The notes beneath the pieces were generated by a model, which was not told the DNA's origin, did no database searches, and worked only from the letters and a program-made list of their open reading frames with translations. From the NCBI RefSeq assembly GCF_001273775.1, contig NZ_CP011801.1, forward strand, positions 62,001-126,000: a DNA stretch of 64,000 bases. The letters are read 5' to 3'. The stretch comes from Nitrospira moscoviensis (GTDB lineage Bacteria; Nitrospirota; Nitrospiria; Nitrospirales; Nitrospiraceae). Below are positions 44,579-53,868 of this stretch, in pieces; positions within the stretch are counted from its first letter, which is position 1; each line of letters begins with the position of its first letter. The position numbers and the translations under genes are program-made.

Positions 44579-46138
44579 ATGCCAGCGGAGCGAGTGACCA
44601 TGCGAAAAATCAAAGACCTATTGCGACTCAAATGGGCTTGCGGGCTCAGCAACCGACAAGTCGCGGCCAGTTGTGGGGTGGCGCGCAGCACGGTGGCGGA
44701 AACGCTCTATCGCGCCACGGCGGCTGGGCTGTCCTGGCCGTTGCCGGAAGAGCTGGATGACGCGCAGCTGGAAACCCGGCTGTATCCGGCGGCCCCCTCG
44801 CCGACCAGCCCGCCGCGGGCCATGCCGGACTGGGCCACGGTGCATCAGGAATTGACGCGCAAGGGCGTGACCCTGGCGCTGCTGTGGCAGGAATACAAAG
44901 CGCAGCACCCCGACGGCTATCAGTACAGCCGCTTTTGTGATCTCTACGGGGCCTGGCGCGCCACCCTGGATCGGTGTCTGCGGCAGGAGCATCGGGCGGG
45001 CGAGAAACTCTTCGTCGATTATGCCGGCCAGACCGTGCCGGTCCAGGATCGGCAGACCGGGACGATTCGACAGGCCCAGATCTTTGTCGCGGTTCTTGGT
45101 GCATCGAGCTACACCTATGCCGAGGCGACCTGGACCCAAACGCTCCCCGATTGGACCGGCTCGCATGTCCGGGCCTTCGCCTTCTTGGGCGGTGTGCCGG
45201 AAATCCTCGTGCCCGATAATTTACGCAGCGGCGTCACCAAGGCCTGCCGGTATGAACCGGAGCTGAACCCCACCTACGCCGATCTGGCCCGGCACTACGG
45301 CGTCGCGGTAATCCCGGCGCGGGTGCGCAAACCGCGGGACAAGGCCAAGGTCGAAGCGGGCGTGCTGCTCGTCGAACGCTGGATCCTGGCCTGCCTGCGG
45401 CATCACCCCTTCTTCAGTCTGGCGGAGCTCAATACGGCCATCGCCGCCTGTTTGGACCGGCTGAATCGCCGGCCCTTCAAAAAGCTCCCTGGCTGTCGGC
45501 AGTCCCAGTTCGAGGCCGTGGATCGGCCGGCCTTGCAGCCGCTGCCGACCGAGCCCTACGTCTATGCCGAGTGGCGGATCGCCCGAGTGAATATCGATTC
45601 GCATCTTGAGGTCGAGGGCCACTACTACAGCGTCCCCTCCGCCTTGGTCCATCAGGCCCTGGATGTCCGGCTCACGGCGGCCACCATCGAGTGTTTCTAC
45701 AAGGGGCAGCGGGTGGCCAGCCATATGCGGAGTGCCGAGCGCGGCCGCCACACCACGGTCACCGCGCATCTCCCCTCGGCGCACCAACGCTATCTGGCGT
45801 GGTCGCCCTCCCGGCTGATCCAGTGGGCGGAGACCGTCGGGCCCGCGACCGGCACCGTCGTGGCCGAACTCCTGGCGCGGCGGCCGCATCCCGAACAAGG
45901 CTATCGCTCCTGTCTGGGGATTCTCCGCCTGGAGCGGACGTACAGCGCAGCGCGGTTGGAGGCCGCCTGTCGGCGGGCGCAGGTGCTGGAGGCGTTCACC
46001 TATAAGAGCGTGCAGTCCATTTTACAGACCGGCCTCGACCAGCAGCCGCTCCCCGAGCCGGTTCCGACGGTCCCACTCCCGCATGCGCACGACCATCTGC
46101 GCGGCACCACCTATTATCAACAGGAAGGAGGGTTCTGA
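44579..46138 (+). CDS. istA: IS21-family transposase IstA (copy 2)
   Basis: The 519-residue DDE transposase reads the same as that of copy 1, with HTH and catalytic residues intact. It overlaps istB by TGATG. Confidence 0.96.
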   Translation: MPAERVTMRKIKDLLRLKWACGLSNRQVAASCGVARSTVAETLYRATAAGLSWPLPEELDDAQLETRLYPAAPSPTSPPRAMPDWATVHQELTRKGVTLALLWQEYKAQHPDGYQYSRFCDLYGAWRATLDRCLRQEHRAGEKLFVDYAGQTVPVQDRQTGTIRQAQIFVAVLGASSYTYAEATWTQTLPDWTGSHVRAFAFLGGVPEILVPDNLRSGVTKACRYEPELNPTYADLARHYGVAVIPARVRKPRDKAKVEAGVLLVERWILACLRHHPFFSLAELNTAIAACLDRLNRRPFKKLPGCRQSQFEAVDRPALQPLPTEPYVYAEWRIARVNIDSHLEVEGHYYSVPSALVHQALDVRLTAATIECFYKGQRVASHMRSAERGRHTTVTAHLPSAHQRYLAWSPSRLIQWAETVGPATGTVVAELLARRPHPEQGYRSCLGILRLERTYSAARLEAACRRAQVLEAFTYKSVQSILQTGLDQQPLPEPVPTVPLPHAHDHLRGTTYYQQEGGF

Positions 46139-46902
46139 TGTTACGTCATCCCACACTCACGGCGCTGGAGGCGATGAAGCTCACCGGCATGGCCACCGCT
46201 TTGGCGGAACAACTGGAGATGCCTGAGGTGCAGCGGCTCAGCTTCGAGGAACGACTGGGGCTGCTCGTCGATCGCGAGTGCACGGTCCGGGACAATCACC
46301 GGTTGGCGCGGCGGCTGGCCCAGGCCCGGTTCCCCGGCAGTGCCACCTTGGAAGATCTCGATTATCGCCATCCGCGGGGGCTGGAGAAAAGCGTCATCGC
46401 GTCCCTGGCTACGGGGCAGTGGATTCGTCAGCATGACAATGTGTTGATTGTGGGGCCCACCGGCGCGGGCAAGACGTATCTGGCCTGTGCGTTGGCCCAG
46501 ATGGCTTGCCGGCTGGGCTGCTCCGCCTTGTATTTGCGACTGCCGCGGTTCTTCCGGGAGCTGGCGGTGGCCAAAGGCGATGGCCGCTATGGGCGCCTGC
46601 TCCGGAGTCTCGCGAAGACGGACCTCGTGGTCCTCGATGATTGGGGGCTGGCTCCCTTAACTGACGAACAGCGCCGCGATCTGTTGGAACTCCTTGATGA
46701 TCGCCACGGGCGGCGGGCCACCCTCGTGGCCAGTCAACTCCCGATCGATCACTGGCATACGGCGATCGGGGAGCCGACGCTGGCCGATGCCATTCTTGAC
46801 CGGCTCGTGCACAACGCCTATAAGATCACGCTCAAAGGAGAATCGATGCGCAAACGGCTGGCAAAATCGGACGGAAGTCGGCCACTGAAGACAGACCACT
46901 GA
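46138..46902 (+). CDS. istB: IS21-family ATPase IstB (copy 2)
   Basis: The 254-residue AAA+ ATPase with GPTGAGKT reads the same as that of copy 1. It is intact, so both copies may transpose. Confidence 0.96.
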   Translation: MLRHPTLTALEAMKLTGMATALAEQLEMPEVQRLSFEERLGLLVDRECTVRDNHRLARRLAQARFPGSATLEDLDYRHPRGLEKSVIASLATGQWIRQHDNVLIVGPTGAGKTYLACALAQMACRLGCSALYLRLPRFFRELAVAKGDGRYGRLLRSLAKTDLVVLDDWGLAPLTDEQRRDLLELLDDRHGRRATLVASQLPIDHWHTAIGEPTLADAILDRLVHNAYKITLKGESMRKRLAKSDGSRPLKTDH

Positions 46903-46976
46903 GGCCCTGCGTCGCGGGGCTCCGAGGGGTGGCCGGATTCGCTCGGAATCGGTGGCCGGATTCAGCGGAATACACA

Positions 46977-47242
46977 GCTTGCGCGTCGATCATCATAGTT
47001 TTGGTTTTGGCACGCGATGCTCTACCACTTTTTGGCGGTTGAGGGCACTCACTCTCCGCATACGAGGGCGGCAATCCTGTTGTCAGGAAGAAGACCTCAT
47101 CGACGAACATCTGTTGTGTGCGTGGCGGCAGTTTTGGCAAAGCAATATCGAGCCAATCTTGCATGGCCTCGTCAGTGAGTTTCTTAATGCCACTAAACTT
47201 TTGCACTGCTTGGCGATACCCCTGCATCATACCCATCGTCAT
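46977..47242 (-). pseudogene. DUF2384-type protein, N-terminal fragment, behind tniQ
   Basis: It starts at ATG 47242 with GGAGG upstream, 18 bp after the stop of the second tniQ, so it was co-transcribed with the transposition genes. It reads YRQAVQKFSGIKKLTDEAMQ, LPKLPPRTQQMFVDEVFFLT and SGRASRAKTKTMMIDAQA before IS21 copy 2. The C-terminal half is at 44056-44336. Joined, the product would be about 175 residues with the DUF2384 domain in the C-terminal half. Confidence 0.75.
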
Positions 47243-47260
47243 GCGATCCTCCGTTCGTTT

Positions 47261-49015
47261 CTAGTCTTCTGGCATATGAGAGGTGACGATTCGATTGAGT
47301 GTGGCACGAGTCGCGGGAAGGCGGTGTAAATTAGGTTGAATGAGGTGTCGGTATCCAGATTGTCTGATGAGCTTGTTTATTGAGATGCGGTGATGTCCTG
47401 ACAGAGCTGGAAGTAAGGGTTGTCTTTCAAGAACATGGACAAGAAACTGATCTCTTTCTATCCAGTCGACTCTCGTGTGTGATCCAGCCAGACGAGGGAT
47501 TCTCGGCCGACGAGGTTGAGCGATGAGCCAGGCATGATCATGTCGAAAAAGCCAGTGGTAGAGTCGGCGCTCTTCTCTTAATTCGGATCCTGAAAGGGGG
47601 GTCAGGTGACACAAAGTTATCCAGCTCTCTCGTGCTAAGGCAAGTGACGCTCCTGCGGGCCGTTCCGGGCGTCCGCGCCAGGTGCGTTTGCGACCCGGTG
47701 TGGCGGCCCGTCCATGCTCTCTTCTCCATACGGGGAGTTTGAGCCGGGCAGCATGCAATGACAGATTCTTTTCTGCGATTCCAACCTCTTGAGAAATGAA
47801 CTGCAGCGTAAGTTCTGCTGTTGACCAGAGGCGCTTGAACTTGCCATCCCATAAGGCCCCATATTGGGCTACACGGGTATAGCTATACTGAGCGAGCGGT
47901 CCCCAGTCTGGTCCGACTCGTACATACTGAAATCCACAGTCACACGAAAATGTTGCCACGGGACGTGCGCCATCCTTTTGCACATCGATCGAGCACTTCG
48001 TGACCACCGGAGTCCGGTAATGTGGGGCAATGGGATTAAGGCACGGCCATGGGCCAATACCGAAAGCTTCAGGTTCGGGTGGCATGTGAAAGAAATCTTC
48101 CGCTGTCGTTCCAAGTAATTGGATCATGAGCAAATGGTACAGGGGGGGCAATCCTCCCCGCGGCTTGCGCAGGAGGCTAAGAAGGCCTCTTCCTGAGGTT
48201 AGGCGCCCAGAGGTGCCTTCGTTTCGAGATAGCATTGCCATGGGGATTGTCTGATGGATGCGCGCGAGGAGTTTACCAATCGAAACCTTTCCTCGATAAC
48301 TGCTGAGTCCTTGTTCTCTGAGTAGAAAGCGATAACGCTTCCACAGCGCTGAGTGATCGACAGAAAGAGAGGGTTGCTGGAGAAGCCATTCAGCATCATG
48401 GACCAGCTGGAGAAGGAGGCTTCTGCCTGGTTCGTGAGCAGAAAGTGAACGACTCTCTGCGGTAGGTACTGTGTCTTGGGCAAGCGAGAACGTATGCCAC
48501 GCGCCGAGACTCCGGGTTGGCGCAGACGTTGACTCAAGCCAGACCTCATGCCTTGCACACACTTCAATGCCAGGAACTTGATGCAGACGGTGCCAATAGC
48601 ACTCGCCATACATGGTTCGCTCCTCCATGGCACATTCCGGGCAGAACCGTAGAAATTCCGGTACTGTCACACTATCTCGTCTGGGGTTGAGAGGGGGCCG
48701 CCGGCACTTCGCTAAGCCTTTTTCAATCACCTTCAGAAGATTACGGGCCTGTTGTGGCTGCAGAAAAGGGGCATAGATGGGAAACAGGGTGTGATTGTTT
48801 ACAAGGTCGACCTGGGAAAGTGCTAAGCACGGCTTCAACTTCGCTGCGAAATGTTCGATCCCATAGCCATAATCTGTAGAGACAGCGGTGCTTGGGGATC
48901 CAAATAGGTCCTCCATGAGTGACTGGATGGAGGGATGCCGCATACGCGTACGGTATCGAGCTATCCAGCTATAGAGTGTCTCGTCCGAATACGGGACTGG
49001 CCACGGCGCAATCAT
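47261..49015 (-). CDS. tniQ: TniQ/TnsD-family target-selection protein, long form
   Basis: The 584-residue protein has an N-terminal TniQ domain (PVPYSDETLYSWIARYRTRM, HTLFPIYAPFLQPQQ) and zinc-finger cysteines and His in FCPECAMEERTMYGECYWHR and HQVPGIEVCARHE. A long C-terminal extension has a second cysteine pair (CDCGFQYVRVGPDWG) and an HTH-like region. In Tn7, TnsD of this size binds the attachment site DNA and recruits TnsC. The ATG at 49015 has GGAG upstream and lies 47 bp inside the first tniQ. It is the best candidate for the homing factor that recognises the response-regulator gene. Confidence 0.9.
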   Translation of the reverse strand: MIAPWPVPYSDETLYSWIARYRTRMRHPSIQSLMEDLFGSPSTAVSTDYGYGIEHFAAKLKPCLALSQVDLVNNHTLFPIYAPFLQPQQARNLLKVIEKGLAKCRRPPLNPRRDSVTVPEFLRFCPECAMEERTMYGECYWHRLHQVPGIEVCARHEVWLESTSAPTRSLGAWHTFSLAQDTVPTAESRSLSAHEPGRSLLLQLVHDAEWLLQQPSLSVDHSALWKRYRFLLREQGLSSYRGKVSIGKLLARIHQTIPMAMLSRNEGTSGRLTSGRGLLSLLRKPRGGLPPLYHLLMIQLLGTTAEDFFHMPPEPEAFGIGPWPCLNPIAPHYRTPVVTKCSIDVQKDGARPVATFSCDCGFQYVRVGPDWGPLAQYSYTRVAQYGALWDGKFKRLWSTAELTLQFISQEVGIAEKNLSLHAARLKLPVWRREHGRAATPGRKRTWRGRPERPAGASLALARESWITLCHLTPLSGSELREERRLYHWLFRHDHAWLIAQPRRPRIPRLAGSHTRVDWIERDQFLVHVLERQPLLPALSGHHRISINKLIRQSGYRHLIQPNLHRLPATRATLNRIVTSHMPED

Positions 49016-50105
49016 CCAAAGACTCCTGCTTGATAGCGGCAACGCGAATGGCAAGGGCTTTCACTTCTGCGAGGATGGCGTCCAACGACATGTGGTGCGC
49101 ACAGTCATGCCTTCGGGGTGTTTCCGCTGGCTGTCGTGTAAAGAGATGGTCTGGGAAAAACCCCTGGTTGTTCTCTGGAGGGGGGCCTGGATGTTCTGGC
49201 ATCACACCAATCTCCTTGAACGACAGCCAGGCGACCTTTAAAGGTGTGTCTGGGCCGTAGGCGGCTAACATATCGAGCAGCCCGCAATATGGATTGTCGC
49301 TGCGAATGCCACCTGGCCCGATCCACGTGACCTTCTTAAAATACTCTTTGAGGTGCTTCGGTGTGGACCATGGCAGACGCAACTGTTGTTCAGCAAGCCG
49401 CGCGGTATAGAGCTTGAGCTGCTCTAGCGGCATCACATCGCTGCCGTGTGTATGCAGCAGCTCATCGGCGAGGAGAGCCAGTTCATGACACCTCACATCC
49501 TTAGGTTTGTGTTTATCGACTAGCGTGAGCGCGACCTCTTGAACCGCTTGCTCTGCCGAACGAGGGGCAAGCTGGCTATAACTTTTCCCAAAATTCACAA
49601 TGGTACTGGTGGCAAGAAACGCCTGATGTGTGGCGCATGTTTGCACGCCCGGGATCTGATGAGCACGATGCCAGTACGTTTCTCCATACATCTTGCGATC
49701 CTCTTGGACGCACGCCCAGCAGTATTTGAGGTACGCGCTGGCGACAAAATGGCCAGTGAGCCAGGCAAACAATCCGTCGCACGGCAACGAAGCGCCCTCA
49801 TACACGAACGTCCGGAAGTGCGTCAACATGTCGGCATCGACGAAATGCCGGTAGAAATTTAGCAGTGTGTGCTCGGAGATAAGCCGGCGGATCGTCAGCG
49901 GGTGCCATGGCGGCAACTCTCGACCGAAGGTACTTAGGTTGCGAGGCAGATCCCATCGCACCGGACCGCTCGATGTCCCCAAAAGAGTTTTAAAGCACAC
50001 CACCGAAGGCTGGCGAAGCCTCTCTGCAAAGCGGCAACAGATGCTATACAGCAACTCTTCTGGATAGCCGTGAGGTAGGCAATGGTTCATCTTCTGCTCC
50101 ACCAT
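48969..50105 (-). CDS. tniQ: TniQ-family protein, short form
   Basis: The 378-residue protein has a TniQ N-terminal domain (PHGYPEELLYSICCRFAERL, LISEHTLLNFYRHFVDADML) and a zinc finger in YCWACVQEDRKMYGETYWHR and HQIPGVQTCATHQAFL. It starts directly after the tnsC stop (ATG 50105, or ATG 50090 with GGAG closer). It is divergent from the long TniQ. Two TniQs usually mean two targeting routes. No CRISPR-Cas partner exists in the element, so the second route is unknown. Confidence 0.9.
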   Translation of the reverse strand: MVEQKMNHCLPHGYPEELLYSICCRFAERLRQPSVVCFKTLLGTSSGPVRWDLPRNLSTFGRELPPWHPLTIRRLISEHTLLNFYRHFVDADMLTHFRTFVYEGASLPCDGLFAWLTGHFVASAYLKYCWACVQEDRKMYGETYWHRAHQIPGVQTCATHQAFLATSTIVNFGKSYSQLAPRSAEQAVQEVALTLVDKHKPKDVRCHELALLADELLHTHGSDVMPLEQLKLYTARLAEQQLRLPWSTPKHLKEYFKKVTWIGPGGIRSDNPYCGLLDMLAAYGPDTPLKVAWLSFKEIGVMPEHPGPPPENNQGFFPDHLFTRQPAETPRRHDCAHHMSLDAILAEVKALAIRVAAIKQESLDDCAVASPVFGRDTL

Positions 50106-51698
50106 TTAAAGAGATGCAAAGCCAAGATCTTGCACCTGAAGGCCTGTATGCAGGGAGATCCCCGCTTTTTCACACTCTTGAGCTATCTGGCGTAACGTCG
50201 GTTCTGCGGGTGACGAGTCAGAATCTGTACCGGTATTCACCCGTTCGGCGGTCGCTGCGGGCACCTCGGCTGGGACGACGGTAGAGTCCTGTGATAAGGA
50301 TTCATTGCTATGGGACCCCTTAGGCTTAGATCGGCCTGGTGTTGCTAGTGTCTGTTCTGCGTGATCCGATCCAGTAGTGGACGCGATTGTTGGTTCAGTT
50401 GGAACCGAAGCGTTAACGGGCTTTTCTGTATTGAAAAGAGACATGTCAGGTGGATAGACGTCTCCTAACTTCGTGAGATCCTCAAGTGTCACGTTGCCGC
50501 GTAAGGCATCAAGGACATGGCGAGAGCTCCGAAGGCTATCGTGTGCGACCGAACGGATGAGAGCCGACGTGATGCGTTCACGCCCCGTAGTAATGGCACG
50601 CCACTGGGCTAACATGAAGACTTTGATCGCGAAATCGGTGATGCCTTGGCATTCGTCAAACAAGACATCCATCAGCTCTGAGGTTATGGGCGTGTTATGA
50701 CGGGTATATTGGAATTGCCACATGCTTTCGATCAGGTTCGCCCAATCCTCAGTGTTGCGATCCATGCGCTCCCACATAAAGTCGCCCTGCCCCGAGCCTC
50801 GCCGGATTTGTCGGAACTGCCGGGTCAGTAAGGGCCAAGAGGCAAAGGTCCCACCATAGATGATCGGAACACCGATGGTGTTGACCAAATGCACAAGGGC
50901 ATTCAATAGCGCTTCTGACCCGCCGCTTGTGGCGGCATTGGCATTCTGCACCTCTTCGACGACGAGAACGCCCAGATTGTGATTACTCACAATCATTGCC
51001 ATGACGGGCATCAACATATCGGCTGTGGTCATCCGTCGCACGTGGGTCTTGCGATAGGTAGTGCCAAGAATGTCGTCGACGGTCGTGATGAAGTTGAGGC
51101 ATAGCGCCCGCAATGAACCGTCTGGAGGACAATCCATGTGTACCCAGACTAGCTGTTGAAAGGGAAATGGGTGCTTTTCATATTCCCTGTGAAGGATGAC
51201 TTGCGGGTACGTGGCGAAGATCCGTTCTAGCGTGGTCGTCTTTCCCATTCCGCTCATGCCAATCATGGCAAAGCCCAAGGCCGTTGTTCTCTGCTCCACG
51301 GTGGGGGTCCGCATGCGGATGAGCGTTTCCAACTCGTCGATTTTGTTGTTAGCTTCACCGTAGTATCCCGGCTTGAACGGGTTGCGATAGGGCAGACTTC
51401 CTCGGATCACACGCGAAAGCCGTTGCTCTAGGTCGATGTGGATCGGAAGTGGCTCGAACCACTCGAGCATGTCGGCTTGGATCATGTGTAAACGATCTTC
51501 GGCACGAGCGGACCGATTCTTGGGATTATAGGCGGGCATTTTCGCGAGCGCGGTGATCGTGTCTTCTCGGGAGAAAATGCGTGGTAGGGCACGGATGGTC
51601 GGAATGTTGTACATCGGGATGTCCAAGAGGTCTTGGTAGTGAGCCATTTCCCACCGACCACGGCGGATAATCATAGGGGGGTGGATGGATTCTTCCAT
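50106..51698 (-). CDS. tnsC: TnsC/TniB-type AAA+ ATPase
   Basis: The 530-residue protein has Walker A GMSGMGKT at residues 147-154, Walker B in LGVLVVEEVQNA and a sensor-1-like IPIIYGGTFA. The N-terminal stretch (about 140 residues) would contact TnsB or TniQ. The low-complexity Ser/Thr/Pro-rich C-terminus (about 430-500) is longer than in Tn7 TnsC. It polymerises on target DNA and bridges TniQ and TnsAB. AGGAGGG lies ten bases before ATG 51698, and the start is 28 bp inside tnsB. Confidence 0.93.
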   Translation of the reverse strand: MEESIHPPMIIRRGRWEMAHYQDLLDIPMYNIPTIRALPRIFSREDTITALAKMPAYNPKNRSARAEDRLHMIQADMLEWFEPLPIHIDLEQRLSRVIRGSLPYRNPFKPGYYGEANNKIDELETLIRMRTPTVEQRTTALGFAMIGMSGMGKTTTLERIFATYPQVILHREYEKHPFPFQQLVWVHMDCPPDGSLRALCLNFITTVDDILGTTYRKTHVRRMTTADMLMPVMAMIVSNHNLGVLVVEEVQNANAATSGGSEALLNALVHLVNTIGVPIIYGGTFASWPLLTRQFRQIRRGSGQGDFMWERMDRNTEDWANLIESMWQFQYTRHNTPITSELMDVLFDECQGITDFAIKVFMLAQWRAITTGRERITSALIRSVAHDSLRSSRHVLDALRGNVTLEDLTKLGDVYPPDMSLFNTEKPVNASVPTEPTIASTTGSDHAEQTLATPGRSKPKGSHSNESLSQDSTVVPAEVPAATAERVNTGTDSDSSPAEPTLRQIAQECEKAGISLHTGLQVQDLGFASL

Positions 51699-53860
51699 TG
51701 GGCGGCCCTCCTTTCTCGCATTTGGCGCAGCAGGTCATAGGGTTTGTCCGGAGGCACATACTCGTCCTGGCTGTCCGGCGGCGGAGGTCCTGGCTCTGCC
51801 TGCGGCGCCGGCAAATACTTGGCAACGTGTTGTTGTTGCTCATACTGTTGCTCGAGGCGCTTGTTGTGGCCGATGGCTTTTAACTGAGCCGATTTGCTGA
51901 TCGATGGTACGTGGCTATCTCGGGCCTGGACCGCCGCTTCCACAATGGCTTCTTGCTTCGAGACGAAGCTAGCTGTCCGTTGGGTTTTGGACTGTTTGGC
52001 AACTTTCCCTTCTATGGAGCGAATCTTGAAATAATCTTCGACATCATACAAGTCTTGTCCCTGCCACGAGGTTTCATTGACACGTTCCAGCAACTGACAA
52101 GGCTCGAGAGTCCGACCGTCGTTCAAGCAAACAAATAAGATTTTGGTACTGCGTGGGTGGTAGGCGACATCGACGGTCCATTCTCGAAGAGAGGCTTTGA
52201 CACACCATTGCTGTGTCAGTGCCGTCGAACACATGTAATAGAGGCTCTTAAAGCGAATGCCCTGGCGTGTGACCCGAGCGGTGTCTCGTGGGAGGAGACA
52301 GGCACGGACTTGGTCAGGAACTGCCGCGCGAAGCGCGCTAGACCCTTCTTGGACCCCCCAATTCCACAATGCTGCCGGGTACGGTGTGATGTGATCCTCG
52401 ATCATGGCTTGCGTCAAGGGATAGCGATCGAGATGGTGGTGCAGATTGTACTGTTGAATACACCAGACCAATAATTCCCTGAGCGATCGTGGGGTGAGGG
52501 CTCCATCGAGGCGATAGTCAGGATCACCTCGGTCCCGATCGGGATGCACATAGCCAGGAACCCAATTGATCCTGTCATGCACGGTCCTGAAATAGCGTTC
52601 TACAAGTCCCTTCCAATCCGGTCGCAGTGGGGCGGCTTGATGGACGGGCACGCCGAGTTGCACCAGGCTTTCCGCGTTGTATCCAAGAAATTCTCCGTTG
52701 TCGGCAAGGATGGATTCAGGTAGGCCTTCACAGGGCCAATCATTGGGGGAAATGGTAATGCCAAGCCCCTGACAGAATTCCACCTTGTTACAGAAGGCAT
52801 TTTCGAGCGCCTGCATCGCACCCATCCAGCTGGGTCCCTCCATGAGTACGGCGAATCCGGCGATCATACGGCTAAAGACGTCTACCACCAGATATATGAC
52901 TGGCCGGCCGATCACGCGTTGGGGATCCAGCTGACTTCGCAGATAGATATCGCCGACCGTGGCATCGATCTGATAGAGGCTACCGGGGCCGATGACGAGA
53001 CGATTGGGATTTCCTATGAGGGCGCGGTGTTGAAGATTGACACGATGACGGCCAACCTTGTTAAGAAGCTTTTTGGTTTCATCCAGGAATTCGGTCTGGT
53101 AGACGTATCTGGCCTGCTCGATCGTGGGAAGGACCGACCACAGTTGAGGAACCCATACGCCATTCTGTAACAGCATTTCCTGCACAAAATGTTTCCGCTT
53201 GATATCCTCAAAAGCGCTCGTAAACGTTCGACCATCTTTGTAGAACTCTTTGATCCCTTTGATGAGGCGCGCTCGGATGTCCGCATCCACATTAATGCCC
53301 CAGTCTGAGGACCGATTGGTCAACCAGGCATCAGACGGCCGCCCTCGCTTTTTGTCAGGAGAACAGGATTTCCGTTTGCCTTTCCCGCCGCGCAGGTGCC
53401 AATCAGGCAGAAAGCAGTTCTTCACACATCCGCCTTGCCAATAGCGGCGCAGGTATTTATAGATCTCTTTCTTCTTCCACTTATGGTCTTTCATAATCCG
53501 TGTGACGAAGGCACCGCGTTTCTGTCTACACAGCAGCGCTTCGAAGTGAATCTCTAAGAGGGGGCCAAGCACGGCGTGAATTCGGTCACGGGACGCTCGT
53601 TCATTCTCAGAAAGAGAAGACTCGTCTCGATGCAGGTAGGCGAATGGGTCGTCCGTGGTGATCTCAGCGCGTTGATAGGCTAGATCTTCGCAGAGGTCTT
53701 TCATGCTGCATGATTGCGGCATCCCTTTCTTGATCCCCAGCGAGATCGTGATGACAGAGTGTTTATCCGGTGATATCCAGAGGACACGCTTGATATCGAC
53801 ATAGAGGTCATGATTGTTCGGGTCTCTCCAAGCGATCAAGGATAACCGCAGTATGTCCAT
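51671..53860 (-). CDS. tnsB: TnsB-type DDE transposase
   Basis: This 729-residue recombinase binds the ends and cuts and joins the 3' strands. The catalytic triad is visible: Asp299 in SLYQIDATVGDIYL, Asp387 in SILADNGEFLGY and Glu421 in WKGLVERYFRTVHDRI. N-terminal HTH-type DNA-binding regions (WKKKEIYKYLRRYWQGGCVK) and a C-terminal Mu-transposase-like beta-barrel (CVKASLREWTVDVAYHP) complete the domain order. The ATG at 53860 is chosen for AGGAG upstream and lies 8 bp after the tnsA stop. A longer frame would overlap tnsA. Confidence 0.95.
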   Translation of the reverse strand: MDILRLSLIAWRDPNNHDLYVDIKRVLWISPDKHSVITISLGIKKGMPQSCSMKDLCEDLAYQRAEITTDDPFAYLHRDESSLSENERASRDRIHAVLGPLLEIHFEALLCRQKRGAFVTRIMKDHKWKKKEIYKYLRRYWQGGCVKNCFLPDWHLRGGKGKRKSCSPDKKRGRPSDAWLTNRSSDWGINVDADIRARLIKGIKEFYKDGRTFTSAFEDIKRKHFVQEMLLQNGVWVPQLWSVLPTIEQARYVYQTEFLDETKKLLNKVGRHRVNLQHRALIGNPNRLVIGPGSLYQIDATVGDIYLRSQLDPQRVIGRPVIYLVVDVFSRMIAGFAVLMEGPSWMGAMQALENAFCNKVEFCQGLGITISPNDWPCEGLPESILADNGEFLGYNAESLVQLGVPVHQAAPLRPDWKGLVERYFRTVHDRINWVPGYVHPDRDRGDPDYRLDGALTPRSLRELLVWCIQQYNLHHHLDRYPLTQAMIEDHITPYPAALWNWGVQEGSSALRAAVPDQVRACLLPRDTARVTRQGIRFKSLYYMCSTALTQQWCVKASLREWTVDVAYHPRSTKILFVCLNDGRTLEPCQLLERVNETSWQGQDLYDVEDYFKIRSIEGKVAKQSKTQRTASFVSKQEAIVEAAVQARDSHVPSISKSAQLKAIGHNKRLEQQYEQQQHVAKYLPAPQAEPGPPPPDSQDEYVPPDKPYDLLRQMRERRAAQWKNPSTPL

Positions 53861-53868
53861 CGCGTCTC

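Larger units (their letters stand above)
44337..46976 (+). mobile_element. IS21-family insertion sequence, copy 2 (2640 bp)
   Basis: It has the same length, ends and genes as the copy at 17924, in the same orientation and offset by exactly 26413 bp at every compared landmark. I see no difference between them. It is flanked by GCTTGCG (7 bp) on both sides, so it inserted independently. Confidence 0.95.
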
